Below, piece by piece: positions 18,001 to 29,479 of a stretch of DNA of 64,000 nucleotides. Location: assembly GCF_023078275.1 (NCBI RefSeq), contig NC_062993.1, forward strand, positions 4,091,252 to 4,155,251, given 5' to 3'. The stretch is from Leguminivora glycinivorella (Eukaryota > Arthropoda > Insecta > Lepidoptera > Tortricidae). Within the stretch, counting starts at the first letter, position 1, and every line of letters begins with the position of its first letter. Below the pieces are notes generated by a model, which was not told the origin of the DNA, ran no database searches, and was given only the letters and a program-made list of their open reading frames with translations. Made by a program: the position numbers and the translations under genes.

Positions 18001-18322
18001 AGTTATTTATTTTTTCCATGAATGTTACGAATAAATTTATCACATTTCTAAGATTTCATAAAAGAAAGAAAAAACAGAACTCATGGTAATGGTTCAGTTT
18101 ACAGTTAAATATTTACATAGGCTTTCGAATATTTTTACAAAGATTATATTCTGATTATTCTCAGTATTTATTTTCTTTCTTAGGCTAGGCTGTTTATAAT
18201 ATGGATATAAAAGTAAAATACAAAAACACATACAAAACAATATAAAAAAACATATAAACACATTATAAAAAACCTAACCTAGGGTGCCGCCAGCAGCGGG
18301 GCAGGGCCCAAGCTGCCGGTGG

Positions 18323-18710
18323 TTAGGGCTGCAGAGAGAGGAACCGTCGGACTATCCGCGCCGTGTCCAAGATCACCGCCTTCTGCATCTGGCCCTTGAT
18401 CCAGCCACTTAGCGAGAGTCTCTTAAGATGTTGGTCGAGACTCTTCGCTATGAGACCGTTCGCTGAAACGACTATCGGAACAATGATCGTTGAATCAACA
18501 TCCCACATGGCGGTTATCTCGTGAGCCAAGTCTAGGTACTTACTGGACTTGTCCTTCTCGGCTTTCACGAGATTCTCATCATGGGGGATGGTGATGTCAA
18601 CGAGCACTGCCCGGCGTTGCAGTCGATCTATTATCACAATGTCAGGCTTATTGGCCACAATAGTCCTGTCAGTGATAATAGATCGATCCCAATAGAGCGT
18701 GGCACGACCA
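18323..18710 (-). pseudogene. LINE endonuclease-like C-terminal domain
   Basis: Reads IVANKPDIVIIDRLQRRAVL then VDITIPHDENLVKAEKDKSS, matching the PD..(D/E)xK-like pattern (Pro-Asp, then Asp, then Lys in KDKSSKYLDL) of restriction-like LINE endonucleases. The C-terminus is ILDTARIVRRFLSLQP. It is out of frame with the RT part, so the enzyme is inactive here. Confidence 0.6.
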
Positions 18711-18713
18711 TTT

Positions 18714-19784
18714 TCAAGAACTGGCGCAGGTAAGTACTTGTAGTACGGTACTTCGCGGCCGTATCCACACTACCACAAGGCCGTATTGAAGAGCAAGTTG
18801 CTGGTGAATAATCCTGGCTAGGAGATTATGTCTGTGCAAGTACTCGCCGTTAGCAAGATGAGAACAACCGGAAATGATATGCCTGAGTGACTCTCCGGGA
18901 CGGCGGCATGCCCGACAAATGTCGACCGTACCGTCCTTCAGGATATATTTCCGGTAGTTGTTCGTCATCATAACTTCGTCCGCAATTGCACAGGCAAAAC
19001 CCTCGGTTTCTCCGAAGAGGTCCCCGAATCGTAACCAGTTCACCGATGCGAGCAGGTCTACATCGGGTCCCGTGAGGGCCTTGTAGAACCGCCCGTGTAG
19101 CTGCTTGCTCTCCCATACCGCCTTGCGGTCCGCAGTACTTAGTACCACAGGTTTGCGCCAGTTCTCTTTCGCCAAGGAGAGCGGCGTGAGGTTTCCGTCA
19201 ACTGCCATCACATCACGATGCATCCCACACTCGTTGTTAAGGAAGTAATTCCTGAGATTGTACACCTCACGGTTGTGGAGATCTTTGGCGTTTAGGAAGC
19301 CTCGACCTCCGCACTTCCGTGGGATGTACAATCTCATAACAAACGAGCGCGGTAAGGAGCGCTGTAACATACGATGTGTGGTAAGCAGTGAACGGACCCT
19401 CCGATCCAGGGCGTCCAGCTCAGTCTGGGTCCACCGTAGTATGCCAAAGGAGTATGTGAGTAGAGGCATTACCCAGGCGTTAAAGGCGCGCACTTTGTTG
19501 CCTCCTGACAAAAGACTGTTAAGGACTTTTGTGAGCCGACTGAAAAAGCGCTCCTTCACCGACCGTCTAATGCCAACATCCTCAATACCCAACGACTGTG
19601 ACATACCAAGGTACTTATAGGTTTCTGATTCAGAGATAGATCTGAACGACATCGTCTCAGAAAGTTGTAAATTTTCTGAATTTACAACCTCCCCCCGCTG
19701 TACATGCATGACCGCACACTTATCGACACCAAACTCCATTCTGATGGCGGTACTGAAAACTTCTGTGGTTTTCAATAGCACCAT
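18714..19784 (-). pseudogene. LINE RT C-terminal region with CCHC knuckle, 356 aa
   Basis: Starts just after the RT catalytic core (TAIRMEFGVDKCAVMHVQRG, then SETYKYLGM). Long helical thumb, and RLYIPRKCGGRGFLNAKDLH typical of these elements. CRACRRPGESLRHIISGC supplies a C-x2-C-x8-H-x4-C zinc knuckle. A one-base shift near 18770 moves the frame and gives a premature stop at 18714. The protein sequence continues in the next frame as ..YYKYLPAPVLENG.. into 18323-18710. Confidence 0.65.
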
Positions 19785-19849
19785 TCTGATTATTACTATT
19801 ATGCGAGTAGGACTAAGAAAAAATTATAATTGTTTGTTTAGCCGAGGAT

Positions 19850-20180
19850 GTTTTTTATAGGATTGACAATCTTCATACTAAGAATCGAACCTTAATTTTT
19901 TAGCGCCACCTATTAAATACTATCGTAACTACACTGATGAATTTTTGAATCTTTTTTTTTTTGAATACACATATTGACGTGATATCATGATATTAAAATA
20001 AAGAAATCTGTCATTTGTTCTTCTAAAAAATAAAAACATGCAAAAATATTTGGGGAAAATATGATTTTTTCCTCTTCCAGGCTGCGAAACAGCGCCATCT
20101 AGTTATATCCCTAAAAGGCCCATACATTTCAGGGGTACACTTTTTTGTGTGGGTTTTGCCAGTCCCGGTATATATTATCC
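19850..20180 (+). repeat. Dispersed repeat N, copy 1
   Basis: ATCTTCATACTAAGAATCG..TTTTTTAGCGCCACCTATTAAATAC..ATTGACGTGATATCATGATAT..GGGGAAAATATG..GGGGTACACTTTTTTGTG. Copies at 36865-37330 and 38395-39240 each carry a different inserted repeat. Confidence 0.65.
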
Positions 20181-20334
20181 TTGGTTTAGTTTTTTATTTA
20201 ATTTAGTATATTATATTTGCGTGATAAATTAAATAATATTACGTTATCTACGAAATTATTACTAGGAAAATGCGTACACGTGCTGAAAAATGTGCGATTT
20301 TACTCATACGTCATGAACTATTAGGTCTAGGTCT

Positions 20335-20672
20335 AAGTCATATCATCTTCCTTGCGTTATCCTGGCATTAGCCACGGCTCATGGGAGCCTGGGGTCCGCT
20401 GTAACAAGTAATTCCAAGATTTTGCGCAGGATACTAATGTTTTTTTTTACGAAGGCGACTGCCATCTGACCTTCCTACCCAAACAGCAACTAGGCCTTAT
20501 TGGAATTAGTCCGGTTTCCTCACGATGTTTTCCTTCGCCGAAAAGCGACTAGCAAATATCAAACGACATTTCGCACATAAGTTCTGAAAAACTCATTGGT
20601 ACGAGCCGGGGTTTGAACCTGCGACCTCCGAATTGAAAGTCACACGATCTTACCGCTAGGCTACCAGCGCTT
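20335..20672 (-). repeat. SINE family S2, copy 2 (full length, reverse)
   Basis: On the minus strand: tRNA-like head with B-box GGTTCAAACCCCGGCTCG, the middle ATCGTGAGGAAACCGGAC, then GCCGTGGC..GGATAACGCAAGG tail. Head similarity to tRNA is limited to the A and B boxes. Confidence 0.65.
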
Positions 20673-21799
20673 TATTGTAGGTCTAAGTACAATACGGTAA
20701 TGTCTGAAGGGTGTCCCATATAACCATAATCGGTCGCCGTTCCTACGCAAATCCTCCTATTTTGTGTACACACAGGTCTTCGGGTCTCAATGCTTAGTCG
20801 CAGTACGGTCGACGTTTAGTCGCGGCGACCCAAATGGGGACGATTGGTAACAGGCACAAATGGTCACAGAAGTGACAGAAGTGTGCACTACGCGTGCACA
20901 CATTGTTACCGTTTGGCGACTACTTTCCCAAAATCATTCGTTCATTTAATTCTTTTCAAATGGCGACTGTCAGAGACGTCAAAGTAAAAAAGAAATAAAA
21001 TCATTTGACATTAAAATGTAATGGCGTAAGAATTTGTTAAAGATAAATATTGTTTACATTTGTAATATAATGTGGGCTAATTACCATGGCCAATTAAATT
21101 GCTCGAGTAATTTCATAAAATAAGTCTAAATTTATCAACGCGCCATCAATTTACCTCATTTTAACCAGTAATAATAATATTGACTACTCGGTGTTTGCGT
21201 GTTATGTATATTGATTGGTGAAGTTTTAGTGCTCCGATGCATATACTATACTGAAATAATAAAAATAATGCCTAGAAAACCAATAATGTTGTTAAAATAT
21301 GGATTAAGACGGTAATATTCCATGTAAAAAACAGTCGCTAAACGGTCACCAAACGGTCGACAAACGGTCGCAAAATGGTCGCAGCGTACACGCGTGACCG
21401 AAAGCAGTGAATATTTATTATATTTTCAAAATGGCTTCTTGTATTAATTTTTTCCAGGTATCCTCAAACTTTATAAACAATTAAATATGCCGTCGTACTC
21501 AGTTGCCCTCACTAAAGAAGATTAAAAAAAATTGTAACGTGCGTACCGAGCTGCTGGGTTGTAAAGGATCGGGGATCATATGGTCTTCTATAGAGCAACT
21601 AGTATTTTGCGGCATTTCACAATTGACACTTGTTGAAGTAGTCGTCATTAATATTACTATCAACATTAATTTCAGCGATCTGTACTTCTTTTGTCAAGAT
21701 TTTTGTATAGATAAGTGTCTACAAATTTGTAATGTTAAAGAGACATAAATAAAACGTAGTAGAGTAAATAATGTTTTTTTTTTTGTAACCCAAACAAAA

Positions 21800-22055
21800 T
21801 ACTTGTAGATACGAGTGCGGAAAAGAGGAAAATCGATACGAGTAGCGATAAATTAATACACGAACGAAGGGAGTGTTTTAAATGACACGAGTTGTGAATG
21901 TCCTTTTCGCACGTATATCGTACGACGATTTTCAGTACCTAAATCTAAGCTAAGAGTTTCGACCAGACAAGAAATGAATCATTGCTTGATTTGCTCGCAC
22001 TACTGCGTTAAAAAAAGCAGCATCTGTACTGAAAAAAACTATCATTGCGCAACAG
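21800..22055 (-). repeat. Family C relative (reverse, diverged)
   Basis: CGAGTGCGGAAAAGAGG..GGGAGTGTTTTAAATGACACG..TCGTACGACGATTTTCAGTAC..GCATCTGTACTGAAAAA follows family C order in reverse. Terminal AATAGTAC repeats are not recognisable. Confidence 0.5.
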
Positions 22056-22461
22056 AAATTCTATTAATATCACAGTAAATACTCTATTTCATTTGATTCC
22101 TACTTTTATTGTATAAAGCAACACTACACTTCATTTTTATCAATAAGAATTAAAAATTATATATTTAACATTAAGTAACTATAAAGTGCTTATCTATTTG
22201 TATTAACATTCTGCACTTTTCTTAACTTTCCCACATTTCTATAAAATGTCGAAGAGTGCTTAAATGGTCGTCCTCGTTTATTATTATTTAATTCGCTCAT
22301 ATTTAAATGATTCAAAGCAACCATTCCACAACTTCACAAGACAGTTTGAGAAACCTTCGTATTTCAGATTGTCATTTGCGGATACAGTGGTTTAGGAGCA
22401 GTTCGGTAATCAGACCTACACATGTGTGTACAAATTCTGTCAATGTCACTGTCAGAAACCG

Positions 22462-22640
22462 TTCTGACAGTGACAATGACAGCCACAAATTCGTCCACAT
22501 GTTGTTACCGTTATGTGTGCAAACGTCGACTAATAAAGTGTCGTTAAAAGTCATTCTGACAGTGACATTGACAGCCACAAATTCGTACACATTTTGTTAC
22601 CATAACGAGTGCACACGACGACTACATTTTGTTATTGTAT
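22462..22640 (+). repeat. Two tandem ~92-bp units
   Basis: TTCTGACAGTGACAATGACAG..CACAAATTCGTCCACAT..GTTACCGTTATGTGTGCA..CGTCGACT recurs 92 bp later with small changes. It lies near the right end of the candidate 2-kb element. Confidence 0.65.
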
Positions 22641-22843
22641 CAATACGGTCGCATTGTTTGCACGACGTTACCACGCGTTATGTCACATTTGACAGTTAGT
22701 TACTGATTTGAAGATTTTGCGACTGAAATGGTTGTATGGGGTACCGTCAATTTTATTTATTTAATCGTATGGCATACGCAAAAAAACAGGCAGTTATATG
22801 AATGTCAGAGAATACACATTAAAATACAATTACAATTTAAACT

Positions 22844-23186
22844 TGTGGGTTCCTAATTGGTAGATTAGAACTGAAATCCACAAGTAATTTTATAACACTT
22901 TATTTAATAATTAATTACAGAGTCCGATCTTCAAACACTAACACTTATAGTTTATAATTAATAGAGATCACATGCGTACGCGTCGGTTGGACGAAACTCG
23001 CGAGTAGGTCGAGCGAAGCGACGAGTGGCGTGACCGCGCGTTAGGAACGTCTGGCTCGAACTGGGCGGGCGCAGGTGCGCCCGCGGCGTGTGCTGTCAAT
23101 TCCCGGAAATTAGGGATTGACGAAAGGTTCGCTCGGCTGAGCCGCAATGGTAGTGATGGGACCGTGTTGGGTTGGAGCTCGCCTCA
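22844..23186 (-). repeat. Gypsy-type LTR (3' LTR of the pol fragment)
   Basis: On the minus strand it follows a purine tract (GGGGGGGGGGAG) just past the pol stop, begins TGAGGCGAGC, has AATAAA near 22890 and ends GAACCCACA: the TG..CA ends, polypurine tract and polyadenylation signal expected of an LTR. Length 343 bp. The middle is CG-rich. The opposite LTR is not in the window, so the borders are inferred from one copy. Confidence 0.55.
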
Positions 23187-23226
23187 GTACTCCCCCCCCC
23201 CAGAGAAAAGGTAAATTACATTTTGT

Positions 23227-24710
23227 TTATAAATTTAGTTTATCAGGAAATCTTACTGTTCTACCTGTCCTGGTTGTAGCAGTGCTTGGCTGTGGTTTCA
23301 TGGCAGATACAGGTGGTGGCTTAGCATTAGCAAGGGCTGGTTTGTGGATAGTTACAGGAACCGGTCGACTAGAGATATGTGCTGGTGCAGAGTCGTCAGC
23401 GTCGATAAAAGCAGGTTTTACATTGTTGATGGAAACTACACGGGGTGAGCCATTGACGGTAATGGTAAGGGTTTTTTCCTGTCTGTCAGTGATTTTAAAA
23501 GGTCCTTCGTACGGATTCTGTAGGCCTGTCTTGTTAAACCTTCTGACGAAAACATGTGTTGCTGAATCCAACTCCTTGTAGACGAATATTGATGTTTTTG
23601 CGTGGCAAGATGTTCTAATTGGTGCTAATCGATGAAATGCTGATTTGAGTGAAGACGCGAATGTTGATTGAAGTTGATCTGTGGATTTTTCGGGCGATAG
23701 GAATTCTCCAGGTAGTCTAATATTCTGGCCGAAAACCATTTCGGCTGGAGTAGCGTCTATATCTTCTTTGTAGGCCGCTCGGAGACCCATCATAACAACT
23801 GGTAAATCATCTGTCCATGATGGGTTGTTATGACACCTTAGGGCTGATTTAAGCTGTCGGTGCAGACGTTCGACTAAACCGTTTGCAATTGGGTGGTAAG
23901 GAGTGGTATGTATATGTTGGAAGCCGCATAATCGAGACAGAGATGAAAACAGTTCAGATTGAAATTGTCTGCCTTGATCTGAAGTTATCCGAAGTGGTAT
24001 GCCATAGCGGCATATCCATCCGGAAAATAACTTTCGTGCAACGGTTTCTGCTTCTATGTTTTTCAGTGGGTACGCTTCTGGTAGTCTGGAGAATCGATCC
24101 ACTACTGTAAGCAGGTATCTGTATTCCCGCGAATAGGGCAGGGGTCCCACCAAGTCGACGTGTATGTGTTCGAATCTGGTGTTCGGTGGTGCAAAAGATC
24201 CAGGTGCGGCAGTAACATGGCGGCTGATCTTTGATGCTTGGCAGGCGAGGCAAGAACGTGACCACGTAGCGCAGTCTTTCCTGATTCCGGGCCACGCATA
24301 TCTATCGGTGATTAGCTTCGTTGTTCCTTTAATTCCCGGGTGTGCTAAGTTGTGCAGCGAAGCGAACACCTTTCGTCGGAGTGGCATTGGAATGTACGGC
24401 CCTGCTACGGTAGTCGAGGTGTCGCAGTAGATCGGTGTGTTAGTATCAGGGAAAACAATCTTCTTGAATAAAAGGCTTGTATTATTGTGTTCCAGGAGTT
24501 GTTGTAGCTCTGTGTCGGAAGCTTGAGCATTAGCAAGTTCATGGTAACTTACTGGTTGACTAATGGCCTCGACTCTCGACAGAGCATCAGCGACTATATT
24601 ATCATTGCCACTGATGTACTTGATGTCTGTTGTAAATTGGCTGATGAACTCTAAATGGCGGAATTGACGAGGACTGCACTTTAAATGCACTGCAAATGCC
24701 CTCTGGCCCC
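23227..24710 (-). pseudogene. Ty3/Gypsy pol: RNase H end plus integrase
   Basis: Minus strand. The end of RNase H (RQFRHLEFISQF..NDNIVADALSRV) precedes integrase: HHCC zinc module (H..H..C..C within NLAHPGIKGT..CLACQASK), catalytic core with Asp in VDLVGPLP, Asp in ITSDQGRQF and Glu in GLVERLHRQLK, then a C-terminal PYEGPFKI block. Open to its stop with no frameshift. Upstream RT and protease are missing, and RNase H is cut by element X, so this is a 3' fragment ending at the adjacent LTR. No env-like frame is present. Confidence 0.75.
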
Positions 24711-24857
24711 GTAGCCGAATGGCATTTCTCCGACGCCAAACGAAAGCGATACGCCGCTGGCTCTGTCGCGCCAATACGCAAGCGCGATAGAGATAGATAT
24801 CTACTAGCGCTTCGTTTCGTGAGCGTTTCGTGAGCGATTGTGCCATTCGGCTAGCCA
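24711..24857. mobile_element. TIR element X, copy 1, in the Gypsy RNase H region
   Basis: TIR GTAGCCGAATGGCATTTC at the left against GTGCCATTCGGCTAGCC at the right. The body CGCCAATACGCAAGCGCG..GATAGATATCTACTAGCGC is shared with 58021-58323. It stays open on the minus strand, fusing ~50 spurious codons to the Gypsy frame. Confidence 0.65.
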
Positions 24858-25037
24858 CCCAGAACTCATACTCGGGACCACCAGAAGACCTGCTGCGCCT
24901 AACACCCGACGCAATTGCGTGGCTGAGCTCACTGAATGTTGACATTTAGTTTAAAGTGTACCGTCAATAGTAGATAGTGACACAAGGAAGCAAAATGGCA
25001 TGTTTACAGGGAAGGGTATCTATTGAATCCAGGGGCC

Positions 25038-25424
25038 CGTAGCCGAATGGCATTTCTACGACGCGAAACGAAAACGAAACGCCCCGAAAGGTAGTCTGGC
25101 TCTGTCGCGCCACAGTATAATAAAGAGTACTATCGTACAGTATGGCCACTCCCGCTCCCTGCTGAAATCGCCGACTCCCCTCTCGGTTACCTCAAAGTTA
25201 CCGCCTGTCAAAAACGCGAACCTGTCATATCTCACTCATACAAGCATGGTACGCGTTCACCTACACGAGCTTATTAGAATGTGTGCTAGGAACGAGCCTC
25301 TTTTATCTATTTGATCGCCAGTGACCGAGATGTAGTCGCACCTATACGCAAGAGCGATAGAGATAGATATCTACGAGCGTTTCGTTTCGTAAGCGTTTGT
25401 GCCATTCGGCTGCGTACCCTGAGC
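25038..25424. mobile_element. TIR element X, copy 2, split by repeat Y
   Basis: Left part 25038-25111 ends ..CTGTCGCGCCA. Right part from ~25342 resumes ATACGCAAGAGCGATAGAG and ends GCCATTCGGCTGCG. The piece between is repeat Y. Confidence 0.6.
25112..25336 (+). repeat. Dispersed repeat Y, copy 2, nested in X
   Basis: CAGTATAATAAAGAGTACTATCG..CGGTTACCTCAAAGTTACC..CATACAAGCATGGTACGCG..GTGACCGAGATGTAG. Same order as 57440-57672. Confidence 0.65.
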
Positions 25425-25690
25425 GGAGTGACACCTATCAAAAGGTGCAAAAATTTTGCTAACATGTGACAAACAATGTTTTGGCATCACCTACGATGAT
25501 TTAATGTTATGTTTTGTAATATTATTTAACCAAATCATTTGTATGTAAAACAGCAAATGTTACACTACAACAGAAAAGTGTCATTTTGGTCCCTTCTACG
25601 AGGAGGAAAAGTGCAAATTTGGTATCTCATAGCAGGAAAGAAAAGATCCAGGTTCCATAGTGATGATTTGCCCATTCAAATCATCTGAAA

Positions 25691-25800
25691 AATCAAAGGA
25701 TACTTTAATGTCCATCAAAAATTAAGGGATGCCATAATATCCGTGGAAAATTAAGGGATGCCATAGCATCCGTGAAAAATTAAGGGATACCTTAATGTCC
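25691..25800 (+). repeat. 29-bp tandem repeat, about four units
   Basis: AATTAAGGGATGCCATAATATCCGTGGAA-type units at ~25691, 25720, 25749 and 25778 with drift in the second half (written here once, split: AATTAAGGGATGCC + ATAATATCCGTGG). No known function. Confidence 0.7.
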
Positions 25801-26878
25801 TTAGTAGTTTGCTGTAAAAATGGTTTTGATTACTATACAATATGATACCTTGAGAGAAATTCATGATCGAGTTATACTATTAAATATTTACTTAAATATA
25901 AAACGTACCAGTTAGGATTTACTTTAGAATACGTTACGATATTGTAAACGACGTAGATTTTTTCAAATACCCAACGTTAAAAACGCATGTTTTTAGACAT
26001 GACGATGTGGCTCAAGCAATCTGTCTAGAAAGTCCTATATTTATTATGATGACGATACATTTAATTACAAATCAGTCTTAACTGGAAAATGTGTCAACCA
26101 CTCAAAGATTTCCACTCACCTAAGTTAACAAGAAATTTTGAATTACAGCACATGTATACACCGTGTTTTTATTACTAGCGTCTTAAGTAGTCTTAACTCG
26201 TACGGTTATGGAATTGTTAATAAAATACATTTAATTACTGAACACGTGTGTGGCATCCCTTACCACTTCCTAATGTTATTTGTTTTGACATGTGCCGTCA
26301 AACACTTAACAATGACTTTAATGTTATGATTAAGGTCCTCTCCCACTAATTAATCCATTTATTATGTATGGAAACGAAAAAAAAAATATTTTTTTCGATT
26401 TTAACAAACATCGACATAGGTACAGGGTAGTTCCTGGTGATGAATCTAACTGCGTGTCGAATTTAACGGTAAACAAAAAAAAAACGGTGTATACCCTATT
26501 TGATCGACAATATATCTTATATTCTTCCATTAAGGTATATTACTAGTTAAATAAAAATCGTTTACTACTCAAGGGTGCAATTGTAGATTAGTAGTAGCAT
26601 AGTTTGATTGACAATACACCTTACCTCCTTACATAAAGGTATACACGGTGTAACATAAGGAACCTGAAAGATTTTAAACACGTGTTTCTTAGGCCAAAAG
26701 AAGGGAAAAAATTTGATTTCAAATTTTTTGAGATTCACCTAGAAAGTAATTTTTTATCGTAAAAATGTCGTTTAAAATGAAGTCTAAATTTTTTTTCTTG
26801 TAACCTTACTTTTTGCACTTTGTTACTCGTCACTTTTTGACATCTATCAATAAGGATAAATATATAGATAAGTATAAG
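25801..26878. other. No gene recognised
   Basis: AT-rich, with scattered short frames under 70 codons that lack family features. CACGGTGTAAC near 26650 resembles the end of the element that follows. Nothing else is supportable. Confidence 0.4.
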
Positions 26879-27149
26879 TATACAGAGTGTAACAAAAATG
26901 GTGGTGATCCGTTTAAGGGCGTAGGTACTCAGTATCGTATTCTTATCAGGAAAAAGTAGAAGAAAAATTTTTTTTCGCTAAAAAAATTTTCACTTTTGTA
27001 TGAGCCGGGCCGCGCGAATCGGTCGAATCTATACAAAGATAAAAAAATTTTTTGCGAAAAAAAATTTTTATCCTACTTTTTCCTGATGAGAATACGATAC
27101 TGAATACGCCCTTAAACGGATCACCACCATTTTTGTTACACCCTGTATA
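26879..27149. mobile_element. 271-bp foldback MITE (TATACAGAGTGTAAC ends)
   Basis: The arms exceed 100 bp: TATACAGAGTGTAACAAAAA..GGTGGTGATCCGTTTAAGGG mirrors CCCTTAAACGGATCACCACC..TTTTTGTTACACCCTGTATA. The centre is GTATGAGCCGGGCCGCGCG. The minus-strand ORF across it is a palindrome artefact. Confidence 0.75.
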
Positions 27150-27421
27150 GTATATAAGGATATAGATTAAACCCCATAATGGAGTCAATACCATTAAAAA
27201 AAGCTTTTTGTAATGACTAAGTAATAACACTGAGTAGTTTATTTTTAAATGGTAATAACTGAACGAAATTCAGAAAAGTTAATGTACTTAAAATATGACA
27301 TTTTAGTCTTGAAATTTGATCAGGCACGGTAGCGTGATAAAGCTTATTGCGTCGCTACATCCTTTTCGCACTTACCGTAATGGTGTTCCCATACCGGGTT
27401 GTTCCAAATATTATAGAACAG

Positions 27422-29031
27422 GGCCCCATTTAATAAACAATACAAATTGTAAATTGTAAATTGTACCGACAATTTACAATTCTACAAGTTTCTGTTCAAT
27501 AAAAATTACAAGTTACAAATTTGTCATAGTGGAAAATTTACATAATTGTAGGAGTTAAGCTACAAATTTACATATTTCTGTTCAATAAACATTTTCACTT
27601 GACAGGTGATTTTTAACAATTTTGTAAGGAAATGTGCATTATTGAACACATAAGGCCTGATTCGTAACGGATTTGTCAAATTCAGAGTGCTTTTTCTTGT
27701 ATAATTTCTAGCTTACTTTATATATACATTACACCATTCAAATTGCCAGATTCACAAAATTATTATGTTAGAATCATGTTTAAAAGCAATTCTCAACTAA
27801 CTAGATAGATAAAATTAAAGTGATCGCTGAAAATAATTCGGCGACAAATTGCTGTCAAAAACTTGATTCCTGTTGACGAAACTTGCATTTAAATCATTTT
27901 CAACACTACCAGGCAACCAACATTATACCTTATCTGAAAGGCAATTTCTTTACGATTCCGATGAAACAATGATAATGTAGATGAGTCTCCAAATATCCAC
28001 TTTACTAGGAATTCAGTCGATGCAGTGTCCGTTACTAAGAATTTAAAGCAAAGTAACCACTTTTCGATAAAAAATCTACAACAAAAACTGCTGAACGAAG
28101 CTGTTCGCAGATTTTATTTAATAATATGATCTTTCAACTTTATTCTGACAATAGCTGGATATCATCCACCACAGCTATGAAGCCAGCAGCCTGCTAAAGC
28201 CAACGCTCTTCAAATCGGGTAAAAAACTTAATTTAACGAAGTCTCATAGTATTCACCTATTAACCGGAATAGGATGGAGTGTCTAAGAAATTCATTCATT
28301 TAAATGACACCAACCATAAGCCACCAAAATATTTAAAAAAAGATAGTCCTTGATAGGACTAAAACTAAGAATGTGTCGAAAAACACTGTCGGATGTACGA
28401 TGGAGGGCATACAACAAAACTTACAACATGAGCGAGGAGAAATGGAGAATGATGAATTTACTAATAAATAATAAATTTTAAATACATTTTAAACACATTA
28501 TAGAAAAACATACTTTGATTCGGCCGGCTCTGGTACCGTTAAAACAGTTTTGAATTTGACAAATCCGTTACGAGTCAGGCCTTAATTGTAATTACAAGTT
28601 TACATATTATGTAAATTGTAGTACAATTCTGACAGGAGATTAATGCTGTGTCAAAACTCGGTTTGAAGTGTGCTTTACGATCTGCATAATCAAAAAATAT
28701 GGTTCTAACAACTAGTAGTGACAGTAATGGGAAGATTATGAATATCGACGATTTTTTTCATAATAGGATACATTTTACTTTGGATGTAACGGATTTTACG
28801 TTCAACGAAAAATTCCGGGTAAGCAATTATTAGTATTTCGTTTTAAAAATAGGGCAATAGGGCAAATAGGGGGTTATTAAACGGCTTTTACAATCGTTAC
28901 AATTGTACGTTTTCTAATTGTAGGTTTCTTACTTATTTGTAGGTTTTATTAAACAGCACTTGTAGCAATACTTTACAAATATGTCACTTTTTTACAAAAT
29001 TGTTGAATTGTAATGTTTATTAAATGGGGCC
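27422..29031. mobile_element. 1,610-bp TIR element (GGCCCCATTTAATAAAC ends)
   Basis: Left GGCCCCATTTAATAAACA, right its complement TGTTTATTAAATGGGGCC. CAG flanks both sides (27419-27421, 29032-29034), a possible 3-bp duplication. The termini are rich in TACAA/TTGTA words in both halves (TACAAATTGTAAATTG.., ..TTACAAAATTGTTG). A second TIR element occupies 27653-28582. No transposase frame. The 3-bp duplication would suit PIF/Harbinger, but CAG is not the usual TWA. Confidence 0.55.
27653..28582. mobile_element. 930-bp TIR element nested in the 1,610-bp element
   Basis: AGGCCTGATTCGTAACGGAT at the left mirrors ATCCGTTACGAGTCAGGCCT at the right, and the arms continue TTGTCAAATTCA. TA flanks both ends (27651-27652, 28583-28584). 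The interior has no convincing ORF. Confidence 0.65.
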
Positions 29032-29035
29032 CAGC

Positions 29036-29365
29036 CAGTGTGGGAGCACCATAACTGCAATATCATGCTACCGTTCGAACCCCGGCTCGTACCAGTGAGT
29101 TTTTCGGAACTTATGTGCGAAATGTAATTTAATTTGGATTTGCCAGTCGCATTTCGGTGAAGGAAAACATCGCGAGGAAACCTGACTAATTCCAATTAGA
29201 CCTAGTTACCCTTCGGGTTGGAACCGTTGGATGGTCAGATGGCAGTCGCTTTCGTAAAACTAGTGTCTACGTCATACCTTGGGATTAGTTGTCAAGGCAG
29301 GACTTCAGGCTCCCATGAGCCGTGGCAAATTCCGGGATAACGCAAGGAGGATGATGATCATGCTA
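29036..29365 (+). repeat. SINE family S2, copy 3 (full length)
   Basis: Head CCAGTGTGGGAGC.. with B-box CGTTCGAACCCCGGCTCG, then GGTGAAGGAAAACATCGCGAGG, GGCTCCCATGAGCCGTGGC and tail GGATAACGCAAGGAGGATG. It abuts the right end of the 1,610-bp element. Confidence 0.7.
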
Positions 29366-29479
29366 CCGTGTTTGCCCGCCAGGAATAAGCTGTTTAAATT
29401 ATTAGGTTTCCTCGCTTTACACCGTGTATTAGGTACTAATCAAATAACAATGGTAAACCACTCAAGGGTGCTACAGGGT

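Larger units (their letters stand above)
18060..19786 (-). mobile_element. 5'-truncated LINE of the restriction-like-endonuclease type
   Basis: Minus strand. A C-terminal RT region, then a CCHC knuckle (CRACRRPGESLRHIISGC) and a PD-(D/E)xK-like endonuclease block, followed by ~250 bp of untranslated 3' region. Domain order RT - zinc knuckle - endonuclease is that of R2/R4/NeSL-like elements, not of Jockey/RTE types. Truncated at about 19786 and frameshifted near 18770. Confidence 0.6.
20710..22746. mobile_element. Candidate 2-kb TIR element with GGTCGC-rich subterminal region
   Basis: The left end GGTGTCCCATATAACCATAA and inverted right end GGTACCCCATACAACCATTT match loosely over 25 bp. Within it, CGGTCGC/CGGTCGAC motifs cluster at 21335-21385 (five in 50 bp) and near the left end, and a ~92-bp unit is duplicated at 22462-22640. 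A family C relative interrupts it at about 21800-22055. No transposase frame is seen, so borders are tentative. Confidence 0.35.
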
